A DNA stretch of 64,000 bases from Prevotella sp. (GCA_017442825.1 JAFRYZ010000030.1:1-64000); one strand, 5' to 3'; shown: positions 28,101-33,929, counted from the stretch's first letter. The notes: generated by a model not told the origin, from the letters alone. Numbers and translations: made by a program.

Positions 28101-30966
28101 CGTTGATACCTGTCACCTTGACCACCCTTTCTCCGAAGCGGGTCTCGGCTGTAAACTTACAGGAATCCATCAATGCCTGCATCTGAGCCTTCGACGGCAT
28201 GGTGAAGGTCCAACCTTCGTCCTGTCCGAACCACTTCTGGAAGGTTACGTCGTGCATCGTTCCGCCGATGTCGGTGACATATCGGTTTACTGGGTCCTTA
28301 TAGAAGTTCCATAAGTACGACGAGTCAAGGTTCTCAGGGTATTGTGCCCGGATGTCGAGGTTTGCCCAGAGCATGCCGCTGTTGAAGCCTAAGTCGATGG
28401 TGTCGAGCGGATGCAGGATCTTCACTTCGGGTGCATAGTCGTAGGCAACGTCGCCTTTATCTTCACTGCCCGATTTGAAGGCGGCGCGTACGAAGTAGTA
28501 TTTGTTTTCTAGTTTAATGTTCTGAAGAGACTCCTTACCGATAGTCAGGCTGAAGGTCATGTCTTTCTTCACACCACCGTCGGCAGGATAGAACTTGCCA
28601 GTTTCAACGGTAGGTTCAGCATACTCGGTCTCGCTCTTGATGGAGTCGCTGAGGATAAAGCCCACCTGACCGACAACTTCGGAGCTGACGCCGACTACAT
28701 GACCGCTGAAAGTGGCGGATTCATCGCCAACAAACCATTTGATGCCATCTGTATGCGGATAGTAGCCTTTTAGCCGCGAGGCTTTCGAGGCATAGTAGTA
28801 ATCGTTTTTGCCTGTGATGGGGTTTTTTATAATAAAGTATTCGCGCACGTAATACTTCTGTTCCTTGTCCAAATAGCCGAGGAAGGTTTCGCCGCTCAGC
28901 TTCACGCTGATGACCGCATCGTCGGGGCCATGTGAGGTGCCTCCATAGGGGGCTACGCTCTTGTTGCCGTCCACAATCTTCAGGTGGTTGCCGTCCTTAG
29001 GCATCCACATGCCTTCTCCGTTGGCTTCGAAGTCTTTGACGAAGAGACTGTCTTCCCATACCTTGTTCGCCGACGGGTCATCTTCATTGAAATATAGTGA
29101 AAGAGAGTCGGTACCAAAGATGAAGCCTGTCTCATCAACAGCTACGCTCGTACCTGCCGACGGCCATGGGCGCACGTTGCGGATAATGCCGCTGATAGAG
29201 AAATTTTCGCCGTCGGCAACATCCTCGCCCAGGTGGCGCAGCAGCATCAGCGACCCGTCGAACGAGGTGTTGCTGCGGATGTCGTTGCTGTATTCCAAGA
29301 TTCCGCGTACGAAGCCTGGGTTGTAAAACTCCTTGCGGTCGTGATAGACTACGGAGTCGGTGCGCTGAATAGCGATGATGGGTTGCTTGTAGTAGTGCCA
29401 GTCACCTGTTGCATCCACCCAGTAGAAGTCGGACCGTTCCTGTTTGGTGGTATCTACCGACCAGTAGTTGTTACAATTCTCATCGACAGGCAGGAAGATT
29501 CGCTTCCCGCTCGGTCCCGTGACGAGTGCTCCTTCCACTCCGTTGTATTCTATCCATTTTGTCTTACATTTCGCCAATAGCGAGTCCGTCTCATAGGTGG
29601 TCGGCATTCGCCAACAGCCCTCCCATCGCTGATATGCCGCATCGTAGTTTTGCGTAAACTCCTTGTTGATGGCACCTCCACGGTAGTTGTCCATCTTGTA
29701 GCCTACGCTGTAGTCGTTTTTCGTGTTCGACTCGCCATAGGCAAACTTACCACCGTAGTTGGCTACAGGACCGCGTTCGAAGTAGGCTTCCACGTTACGG
29801 AAGGCATACTTGATGTCGCCCAGTCCGAGGTCAACGATAGAGAACAGCGTGTCGGGGACTTCGGCGTTGAAAGAATAGAATGTGTTCGGTTTGAGTTCTC
29901 TGATGGAAAACTTCTTGACGAAGGAGGTGTCTATCAAGCTCAAGGTATCTACTACGTTGAAAGTAAATGTCAGGTTCAGGTTCTCGCCACCGGCTTTCTT
30001 CTGTGGAGCTACCACCATGTAGGCGGCGGTAGAATCTTGGGAATTATAGTAGCTTCGTGGCGTATGCAGCCAGTTGTTGTCAAAGAAATAGGGAGTTTCC
30101 AGCGTGATGGTGTTCTGCGGGTGCTCTACGGAATTGAGGTCTATTCCGTTCTTAGGGTCGAAGGTGAACGTACCGGCTATCGGCACGTCAGCTTCCAAGG
30201 TTACACTACGAAGTTTAACACTTGGCAGCCTTTTGTTATGAGTGAGGAAAGAAAAGAAGGCGGGATGATGCTTCAGATTAAACTGATAGACTCCATTGGT
30301 CATCTTGGTAATCGAATCAGTTCCGCAGTCGCCTGAATATCTGATGTGGTTACGGTTGTCATTCACCTTTTTCTGCTTCTGCTTCGTGGCGATTTTCACC
30401 TTGTTGTAAGCTTCGGCATTGGCTCCCGGCCAATATACGTAGATAGGTGTTTCCTTCTTCTTGACGTTGATGGGTACGAAACGGGCACGGGTGCTGTCGG
30501 GTGTTATCGTGTCTATTCCTGCAATGTAGCTGACATCCTGCTTGTTCATCTGGATGTAGATAGAATCCATCTCTTCCCATTTATAGGTTATGGGTGTTAC
30601 TCCGTCTGATGGAAATCTGCCGGTGAAATGGATTTTTTTCGGTGCTTTCGACCGATCTGAAGACAAGTTGCCAGTTCCCAAGACGAGCAATTCGATAGGT
30701 TCTCCGTCGGGTGTCACCACCTTGCTGAGGGTGTTGATGGCGTATCGCTTTTCTTCTTTTTCCGTAGTTATCACCATCGTCACACAGTCGTAGTACTCAA
30801 TGCCGTCCAAACCTACGTTGGAATGGGTGATTTCGTAGATACCGTCCACGGCAATATACTCAACCGTTCCGTTGGTCTTGAAGACTCCAATATAGCCGTG
30901 TCCCTCGGCAGCTTGCAACTGTAGGGCGGCTATCATCAGCAACAGGAATAGTAGTGCTTTTTTCAT
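19108..30966 (-). CDS. Very large secreted protein with about ten FISUMP domains (3952 aa)
   Basis: One uninterrupted frame of nearly 12 kb. Signal peptide MKKALLFLLLMIAALQLQAAE, then the shared N-terminal region (Y-I-G-V-F-K-T-N-G, I-T-H-S-N; H-I-R-Y-S-G-D-C-G-T near 210; A-A-Y-M-V-V-A-P). FISUMP-type openings (V-D-L-G-x ... W-A-N/S-I/V-N/S) occur near residues 375, 856, 1268, 1764, 2190, 2528, 2845, 3082, 3365 and 3770, alternating with linkers that end in Y-Y-x-R-A-Y/F. Copies in the N-terminal half are longer and more divergent; copy 7 is short, lacking the YAWGE segment. Copies 6, 8 and 10 are closest to consensus (DLGLPSGxKW). The C-terminus after the last LRPV is Gly-rich and acidic, ending GSGTIGDDIEGNE. 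The likely role is a long surface stalk or adhesin. It follows the 85-aa gene by 54 bases. Confidence 0.8.
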   Translation of the reverse strand: MKKALLFLLLMIAALQLQAAEGHGYIGVFKTNGTVEYIAVDGIYEITHSNVGLDGIEYYDCVTMVITTEKEEKRYAINTLSKVVTPDGEPIELLVLGTGNLSSDRSKAPKKIHFTGRFPSDGVTPITYKWEEMDSIYIQMNKQDVSYIAGIDTITPDSTRARFVPINVKKKETPIYVYWPGANAEAYNKVKIATKQKQKKVNDNRNHIRYSGDCGTDSITKMTNGVYQFNLKHHPAFFSFLTHNKRLPSVKLRSVTLEADVPIAGTFTFDPKNGIDLNSVEHPQNTITLETPYFFDNNWLHTPRSYYNSQDSTAAYMVVAPQKKAGGENLNLTFTFNVVDTLSLIDTSFVKKFSIRELKPNTFYSFNAEVPDTLFSIVDLGLGDIKYAFRNVEAYFERGPVANYGGKFAYGESNTKNDYSVGYKMDNYRGGAINKEFTQNYDAAYQRWEGCWRMPTTYETDSLLAKCKTKWIEYNGVEGALVTGPSGKRIFLPVDENCNNYWSVDTTKQERSDFYWVDATGDWHYYKQPIIAIQRTDSVVYHDRKEFYNPGFVRGILEYSNDIRSNTSFDGSLMLLRHLGEDVADGENFSISGIIRNVRPWPSAGTSVAVDETGFIFGTDSLSLYFNEDDPSANKVWEDSLFVKDFEANGEGMWMPKDGNHLKIVDGNKSVAPYGGTSHGPDDAVISVKLSGETFLGYLDKEQKYYVREYFIIKNPITGKNDYYYASKASRLKGYYPHTDGIKWFVGDESATFSGHVVGVSSEVVGQVGFILSDSIKSETEYAEPTVETGKFYPADGGVKKDMTFSLTIGKESLQNIKLENKYYFVRAAFKSGSEDKGDVAYDYAPEVKILHPLDTIDLGFNSGMLWANLDIRAQYPENLDSSYLWNFYKDPVNRYVTDIGGTMHDVTFQKWFGQDEGWTFTMPSKAQMQALMDSCKFTAETRFGERVVKVTGINGNALYLPGVQTAYHLHTPFWTSTRPPSNTSMAYWDGCDYSDHGTIRLEQIRNILRVRPVLQTNGKIDNSPIFISTDTVGISDTDRRQMIFFGRLLGITPKIKADHSNGNTSDNPAERDIQRGFVLHDFKGGTHSNTGTFFRDIPDSEQRIDSINGLYTVPLPASIAAEMDANTEYWYRAYIQVKNPEGSPEPYQRKYGIPKKLSPLTISIKDIDWEVHENSADLSSEIVGTIFIKDPATVETGFVYGKTADIERNNGKSTDLNYTFKTNEVITDSIYHVTMPVAKDTVYWVRAYIKADGNTRYSTPRQFGLDYVDMGLPSRTLWANISVGSTYPEDINKYYAIGESDTKSHYHGKTYVDDTLKYVWTSSIPKTYTTNTTKPITLKVKNHGGTAEYEFSYHGAVHENFADRRLYCVDPNFWKHYSGTLNDAAFINWEYQNPLYVEDQAKAEGERKYIDNTKYGNLFVEPNYAEWKELKDNCTWVLATENGVDGYRAVSNINGNSLFFPLNGYRWSTYHGNGSLEWNDETTNNQTYAYFHAADSIMTISMRGSRTESPNFSYPSSSFSEGTSPWFGGHSVRPVARFNTPLTKTEEKLADRTLAYLSTDTVTYLNYRTAVVLQGTYRINKPIASAKTGFVVGDRADVTKTSASITIEDGTGSAELVRNASQYFTVLDKADNLQSDKTYYYRFFVNVGDSTVYALNADTFHLARQLTGNPEWQMYQNTATLHGTVQGIQPHEASGMQAQILVGYNRDLTTGNALQSIDCLSQLSDRVGPITSQFTLTKDTTYYFRTYVYYNGKAHYGDVNAFGYELVDLGLPSKKRWASINIGGYNANTGSYIDPIAQKYGLEAYSNTYRAYASVGSGGENDPAHRLWHNVNRMAYIDEMQELMANTTWTADTLYGCPGVLVTSNINGKTLFLRHSLRYFDSDNHDADYSFSDNSDRENAYYFNVNKTNPSRQGDFDGWHSSARNGQPGCHGTVFLRPIWESSDTLPNAHHDEILIRTDAAKVHPEVDNVTFFGSLLGMRQQHMLVNGGSAYNVYTDAANTHAGFIVGSDTLTTHTYKFKYDFPHNELKSDSVFFNSTANINLFKVDSTYWVRAYVMIDGNYYYGRSIKFERKPSIITGDVDWHVGAQKATLYGNVTGFNASFIKPTETAEGLQDMEEITNSARVGILLGYQNHLTVNSPGVTMHDLGKAVNGDFSITVPYEKDTTYYYRSYIYYNNDYVYADSTNHYGLEFVDLGFKNKMHWASISIGSRYAEDKDSLQQYAWGEIEWEKNRKFTFDDYKFYFATGDDEYNNLGDEIKGSANDAAHTNWNYTWDATTYGGRGRLWSMPSEDDLQMLVDSCVWTDSISHAYNRNTNTYDEVKGYKVTGPNGRYIFISKGKLPEWTISGYHGGENAYRPGPWEYGALWTSSRAPRDRNAFGMEVGNKDDNMSKRLMKYHYRYHGHNVRPIAYINVDVGGKKYSITTERTSWVAGAEKATIYGCVLGLDAQHTGSYGFVWSNTANTDAALRIGQGGVTNEPCSTGNATGGLFSTTLNALDNTQMYYFRAYLTIGGKTFYGDIKEFGIVMVDLGLPSGTKWANVNMGSWKDKDHGDYYAWGETTTKDAFTQGGYKYYNAYTGEYRDLGTDISANDTTDVAHKALRGLWRMPSDDDWRELLTAADYVTWTQDTVSHIPGYRVTSTVNGNSIFLPSNYYDETSRDANYDYETNEESEDYQDGVNHDDDVTQIGFYWSSTRAASHVAAREVKFDNSTTTPPQLLDRNRWRGNSIRPVASTSKIDNTDYEFYLRTEGTTWRYQRDSVAFYSAVLNKPADLETGFVLGRSDGVTKNNADTVMVARPSVEGSGNFYSVIRHNTRNDGVYYYRAYVKLANGTYVYANNVRQFGLTSTSMGFDGLEWANINVDAASPEQIGLNGTPSGKYAGVDPAYAEFGGLWRLPTEEEKQKLLDECTWVESQDGQSLTLYGAKVYKVVNNNDPSKFIYLTSKDPDDWGYRAVAQYNLTFSDNNTVYLRTDSTSWRAGYSGDKLYATLVGSNDVLNRITERGFVIGSSTDVTLQTKNTEIATNPVIATAEQISSSAFSGTMSALPNGTHYYRAYVKYQPEGGEEVVYYVDPSDAKTVGLEFVDLGLPSGVKWANVNVGSSVPSDQGDLYAWGDTLTRSEYTQNSYIHRNAKGYVDIGSDISNSKKYDVAAIKIEEARMPSQTEIDELITNATWTSETVNGVEGFRVTGIGDHTANSIFLPLGGYWSSTQKTSDNSHAYTLNEDKTTVNKVETFRKNLTDALRYMGKMIRPVNSIISTIDPENITEFGAKLKGSVAVADGNRTDVGFELSATSSMTSPQLITKNDIEFDKGSTGPYHFHVANLTPGNLYYYRAYVDMTDGRHYGTVKTISTLSTVNDDNKPSKVDLGLSVLWADRNVDAKLPENMGAYYAWGDITWRASYSTTVYTHNVNNEYVNIGTNISATEWDIANIKYNGCWRMPTQDEMLELRNNCTWTWATKEGVQGYWVESNTSDHQKIFLPAGGYEEENYYTEGVRNKDTDGYYWTATTGTPTGDSKWAVDLHFTSASRTVVNDGTRHWGYLVRPVYQRNFTWGEGSAARDVYIRTDKITYSDDRNQYTFYGTMLGMESAEDRLTQGFAILTTNADNPTATDIAFTVSQPTQANGAYFIPAGNEKLSQLKVGQRYWVRAYLTDGVNTSYGDAIEMNDYTFFTDSVKWGLGNAGTLYGHTKGEKTEGLQVGFRYAIDNSSIDNITGKLTAGNAKEIAGTFNATDSVFTAQIDTIQVHTYYYQAYTLLNGVYHYGEVKNFGARVVDLGLPSGVKWVDMNLGSDDEEHTGDKYRWGEIVPNQEDTYSVSSGYTFIGGTQYDAAHTRLGAQYRIPSIDNIKELINNCDWTFDTDGWRVYKKGSTDKRYSIFLPDGSYWSSQQGAAANGEGKADAHQISGTTYQTPDALVLRTTLLMLRPVLNTKGDGTIDGGGAGSGTIGDDIEGNE

Positions 30967-31020
30967 ATCTTGTCTTTCGTTAATGCTTGGTTAGGTGAAT
31001 AGGCTGAATGTTTAGTAGAT

Positions 31021-31278
31021 TTAGAACGTGTTGTCCAAGACTTTTCTGAATTGTTTGGGAATGCCAAGGCTGATTTCTTCCTCGATTTCCTCTTCTTCTG
31101 GCTCAATGACGAGTTGCTTACGGGAACCAAAATAATCATCTTGATTTCCATTTTCTCCTGCCCCTCCCTCGATGGTGGAACCTGCCAGCAGTCCACTTTC
31201 CACAAGGGTCTCATAGACCTCGGTGAGGGGTCTTAAATACGCTTTTCTAATTTCGGTAGAAGTTATCTGCTCAGCCAT
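31021..31278 (-). CDS. 85-aa LLAGS-type small protein opening the giant-protein operon
   Basis: The sequence shows a short N-terminal stretch with the pattern Y-L-R-P-L-T-E-V, then ESGLLAGSTIEGG, a Gly/Asn/Asp segment, and an acidic run (EPEEEEIEEE). Small Bacteroidota proteins with the pattern Y-x(2)-P-x(2)-E-(V/I) ... LLAGS are familiar near exported-protein genes, but I know of no established function. There is no signal peptide or membrane helix. It is the first gene of the minus-strand series, 54 bases before the 3952-aa gene, with a long untranslated region upstream. The S-T-I-E-G-G-A-G-E stretch recalls the Gly-rich G-T-I-G-D tails of two giants. Confidence 0.6.
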   Translation of the reverse strand: MAEQITSTEIRKAYLRPLTEVYETLVESGLLAGSTIEGGAGENGNQDDYFGSRKQLVIEPEEEEIEEEISLGIPKQFRKVLDNTF

Positions 31279-31592
31279 ATTTGTAAGATTGTCAGTTCTG
31301 CTTTCGGAAGTTATAGCGTCTAATTCCCGAAACTTAATTGTCAGTTATATTGATGTTAGAGAATTTGTAAAACTCCCATTAGTATTGTTTGAGTTGTTTA
31401 TGACGTTCCTGTGCTGAGTGCGTTTGTGTAAGAAAGACATTCAAAGTACGCACTAATTTGTACAAAAGTAAAGAATTATCTTATAGAGTGATGCACATTT
31501 AGATATATTTTATATTTGTTTTTGTTTTTTTTGTTCCGTTAACAGGGCGGAATTTCTGCTTGATTATGGCAATAATGTCAAGTAAATTGCCA
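31279..31592. other. AT-rich leader region of the giant-protein operon
   Basis: About 310 bases without a gene. On the minus strand a second -7-like element, TACTTTTG, lies at 31463-31470, about 190 bases before the first start codon. No clear riboswitch or terminator hairpin was recognised. If the 31593-31600 promoter is used, the mRNA leader would be about 305 nt, long enough for post-transcriptional control. Confidence 0.4.
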
Positions 31593-31600
31593 CAAAGGTA
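31593..31600 (-). promoter_or_regulatory. Candidate -7 element for the giant-protein operon
   Basis: Read on the minus strand this is TACCTTTG, matching TAnnTTTG. No clean -33 TTTG is found at the 19-base distance, so it may depend on an activator. It lies back to back with the promoter of the divergent AraC-type gene (31654-31661), with overlapping upstream regions, so one regulator could act on both. Confidence 0.45.
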
Positions 31601-31653
31601 TGATTTCAAACAACAATTTGTTTTATTTGTTTTGTATTGTCTTCAGCTTGTTT

Positions 31654-31661
31654 TATCTTTG
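31654..31661 (+). promoter_or_regulatory. Promoter of the AraC-type gene, probably leaderless
   Basis: TATCTTTG (-7) with TTTG at 31631-31634 (-33) and a 19-base spacer, an excellent Bacteroidota promoter. The start codon of the AraC-type gene is at 31666, only five bases after the -7 element, where transcription itself would begin, so the mRNA would have almost no leader. Confidence 0.7.
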
Positions 31662-31665
31662 CAGA

Positions 31666-32518
31666 ATGAATCAACTGCAAATAACTGACATTACTGTTGT
31701 ACAAGCTAAGGAGGTATTTCCTACAGATAGCTATATTGCTGACGACATTATCCTCTTTGACCGTTTCTCGGATGCGTTGCCTTTTCCTGGCATTGTGCAC
31801 ACAGGGTAAGGTGTTATATACCGTTGATGGCATGGACCGTGAGGTGAGTGCGGGCGATGTGATTATTATCAGTGAGGGGCAGGTTGTAGATCATTATTTG
31901 TTGAGTAGCGACTGTAACGGCATCTCCATCATCATGTCGTACGACTTCTTCAATGAAGCAATCAGTGGTGTCCATGAACTTTCCCAGCTGTTTCTCTTCT
32001 CGCGTACTCATCCTGTTTTCAGATTGACACCCGATGATGACAGGGCGCTCAAAGAGTATTTCTTCCTGATCAAGCAGAAGGTGGACGACAAGAATCATCA
32101 CTTCCGGATGATGTTGGTCAGTGCGCTGATCAAATCGCTCATCTATGATGTCAGCAATGTAATCTATCGGATACAGAGTATGAGCAATCATAAAAAGACG
32201 CGTGCAGAGGCATTTTTTACCGATTTCATCAAGTTGGTCGAGTTGAATTTCGCTACAGAGAGACGGGTGGGATGGTATGCCAAGCAGTTATGTATTACGC
32301 CAAAATATCTTTCGGAATCGGTGAAGGCTGTCAGCAAGCGCTGTCCTAATGACTGGATTGACAGTTATGTGATGAGGGAGTTGCGCATGTTGCTGAAGAA
32401 TTCTCCGCTGAGCATCAAGGAGATAGCACGGCAGATGAACTTTGCCAACCAGAGTTTTATGGGCAGGTTCTTCAAGGAACGTGCAGGTATGGCACCGAGA
32501 GAGTACAGAAAAATGTAG
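31666..32518 (+). pseudogene. AraC-family regulator gene with a frame break
   Basis: From ATG 31666 the frame reads MNQLQITDITVVQAKE ... DDIILFDRFSDALPFPG and stops at 31809. The continuation lies in the next frame: RMRCLFLALCTQGKVLYTVDG, EVSAGDVIIISEGQVVDHYLL, MSYDFF, HELSQLFLFSRTHPVF, and a C-terminal AraC helix-turn-helix region (LCITPKYLSESVKAVSKRCPNDW; LSIKEIARQMNFANQSFMGRFF) ending at 32518. The order matches a common Bacteroidota AraC family with an N-terminal cupin-like sensor. From memory of relatives, about 45 bases should separate FD from the CLFLALC motif; only 16 are present, implying a loss of about 29. The protein is probably inactive unless initiated internally or frameshifted. 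The DNA-binding half is intact. DUF3109 copy 2 starts two bases after the stop. Confidence 0.7.
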
Positions 32519-32520
32519 CT

Positions 32521-33135
32521 ATGAAAATGCTTCCTATCATACAGGTGGGCGACGTCTTGTTGTCGCCCGACATTCTTACAGAGCACTTTTGCTGCGACTA
32601 TGAAAAGTGTAAGGGTATCTGTTGCGTGGAGGGTGATGCCGGTGCACCGGTTACTCTCGATGAAATCGGCGATATTGAAGCGTCGCTTGATGTCGTTTGG
32701 GATGACTTGTCGGCAACGGCACAGGCGATGATTGACAGGCAGGGAGTGGCATATACCGATCGTGACGGTGATCTGGTGACGAGTATTGTCAACGGGAAAG
32801 ACTGCGTTTTCACTTGCTACGATGGTGATAACTGCCTGTGCGCCTTGGAGAAAGCATGCCGCCAAGGGCGTTCGTCGTTTATGAAGCCTGTTTCCTGCGC
32901 CTTATATCCTATTCGTGAAAAGCTGTTGAGTAACGGGATGGTAGCCTTGAACTACCATCGGTGGGAGGTCTGTAAGGATGCTGTAGTAAAGGGTCGGGAA
33001 TTGCAGCTTCCCGTTTGGAAGTTTCTGAAAGAACCTCTTATCCGTCGGTTTGGTGAGGAGTGGTATGAGCAACTGAAGGAGACGGTGAAGGCATTGGAAG
33101 CCCATCCACAACCCCTCCCGAAGGGAGGGGAGTGA
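32521..33135 (+). CDS. DUF3109 family cysteine-rich protein, copy 2
   Basis: 204 aa (or 202 from the second ATG at 32527). It carries the same cysteine clusters as copy 1 (HFCCDYEKCKGICCVEGDAG; CVFTC; CLCALEKAC; KPVSCALYP) and aligns with it from MLPIIQVGD to the ETV(K/A)ALE helix. The tail then differs: HPQPLPKGGE, which is encoded by the left part of a C/G-rich palindrome, so the stop has shifted into an intergenic hairpin. It is probably cotranscribed with the AraC-type gene and ends convergent to ung. Predicted cytoplasmic metal or Fe-S binding protein of unknown role. Confidence 0.85.
   Translation: MKMLPIIQVGDVLLSPDILTEHFCCDYEKCKGICCVEGDAGAPVTLDEIGDIEASLDVVWDDLSATAQAMIDRQGVAYTDRDGDLVTSIVNGKDCVFTCYDGDNCLCALEKACRQGRSSFMKPVSCALYPIREKLLSNGMVALNYHRWEVCKDAVVKGRELQLPVWKFLKEPLIRRFGEEWYEQLKETVKALEAHPQPLPKGGE
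33112..33130. terminator. C/G-rich hairpin at the end of DUF3109 copy 2
   Basis: CCCCTCCC pairs perfectly with GGGAGGGG around GAA. It overlaps the last codons of DUF3109 copy 2. There is no T run, so classification as a terminator is tentative. Confidence 0.45.
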
Positions 33136-33137
33136 TG

Positions 33138-33156
33138 CTCCTGTCCTTGACAGGAG
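33138..33156. terminator. Second hairpin between convergent DUF3109 and ung
   Basis: CTCCTGTC and GACAGGAG form a perfect 8-bp stem with a CTT loop, directly after the first hairpin. It may act as a bidirectional terminator for the two convergent genes. Confidence 0.45.
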
Positions 33157-33195
33157 GTTAGGGTATGTTGTTGAATATAATCTGACTGATAAGCA

Positions 33196-33214
33196 CCCTT
33201 CCCTTTGGGAGGGG
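33196..33214. repeat. Third C/G-rich hairpin next to the ung stop
   Basis: CCCTTCCC pairs with GGGAGGGG (one T-G pair) around TTT. It resembles the hairpin at 33112-33130 in inverted base composition and lies 13 bases from the ung stop codon. Confidence 0.45.
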
Positions 33215-33226
33215 ATGGGGGGCAGG

Positions 33227-33895
33227 CTACCACGTAATAGGCTCTATTCCATGTTGCTTCAGGTATTCATTACATTTTGAGAACTGGTGGTTGCCGAACC
33301 AACCGCCGCGATTGGCACTGAGCGGTGACGGGTGTACTGATTCCAACACGAGGTTCTTGCTCTTGTCGATCATATAGCTCTTGCCACGTGCGAATCCTCC
33401 CCATAGCAGATAGACCAGATGTTCGCGCTCGGCAGCCAGCGTGCGGATGGCAGCATCGGTAAACTCCTGCCAGCCCAGCCGGGAGTGGCTGTTAGCTTGG
33501 TGGGCGCGTACCGTCAGCGTGGCATTGAGCAGCAGAACGCCTTGCTCAGCCCAACGGGTCAGGTTACCGCTGATGGGTATGGGCGTACCGATGTCATCGT
33601 GGATTTCCTTGAAGATGTTCTGCAAAGATGGCGGGAAAGGAACTCCGTCGTTGACAGAGAAGCTCAGCCCGTGGGCCTGACCGGGCTCGTGGTACGGGTC
33701 CTGTCCGATAATCACTACCTTCACACGGTCGAAAGGACACAGGTTGAAGGCGTTGAAGATCAGTCGTCCGGGCGGATAGCAGGTGCCACCGGCATACTCT
33801 TGTCTGACGGCGGCGGTCAGTGTTTCGAAATACGGCTTGTCAAACTCTGTTTGCAAGCGTGCTTTCCAGCTCTCTTCTATCTGTACGTTCATCAT
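33227..33895 (-). CDS. ung: Uracil-DNA glycosylase, family 1
   Basis: 222 aa, normal for family 1. It excises uracil from DNA to start base-excision repair in the cytoplasm. Visible motifs are GQDPYHEPGQAHGLSFSV (catalytic Asp and water-activating loop), LLLNATLTVR, LLWGGFARGK and HPSPLS (DNA-intercalation loop with catalytic His). The start at 33895 (MMNVQIEESW) is set by the promoter: TATCTTTG on the minus strand at 33937-33930 with a -33 CTTTG 19 bases further, giving a leader of about 28 nt. The frame is open for another 42 codons upstream, but these lie across the promoter. A truncated homolog lies at 2975-3133. Confidence 0.95.
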   Translation of the reverse strand: MMNVQIEESWKARLQTEFDKPYFETLTAAVRQEYAGGTCYPPGRLIFNAFNLCPFDRVKVVIIGQDPYHEPGQAHGLSFSVNDGVPFPPSLQNIFKEIHDDIGTPIPISGNLTRWAEQGVLLLNATLTVRAHQANSHSRLGWQEFTDAAIRTLAAEREHLVYLLWGGFARGKSYMIDKSKNLVLESVHPSPLSANRGGWFGNHQFSKCNEYLKQHGIEPITW

Positions 33896-33929
33896 TCTCT
33901 GGGGTGGTGTTAGGGCAGTTATGTTGATG

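Noticed and set aside
3321..30966. Diversity-generating retroelement variable proteins
   Set aside because: C-type-lectin-like targets made this worth checking, but no reverse transcriptase or template/variable repeat pair was recognised in the window.
3321..30966. CRISPR-like periodicity
   Set aside because: The periodic similarity is protein-coding repeat structure hundreds of bases long and diverged; no short identical repeats with spacers exist.
31697..31771. Start of the AraC gene at 31697
   Set aside because: The first 25 codons of that frame have no similarity to the AraC family; the true N-terminus is in the neighbouring frame from 31666.
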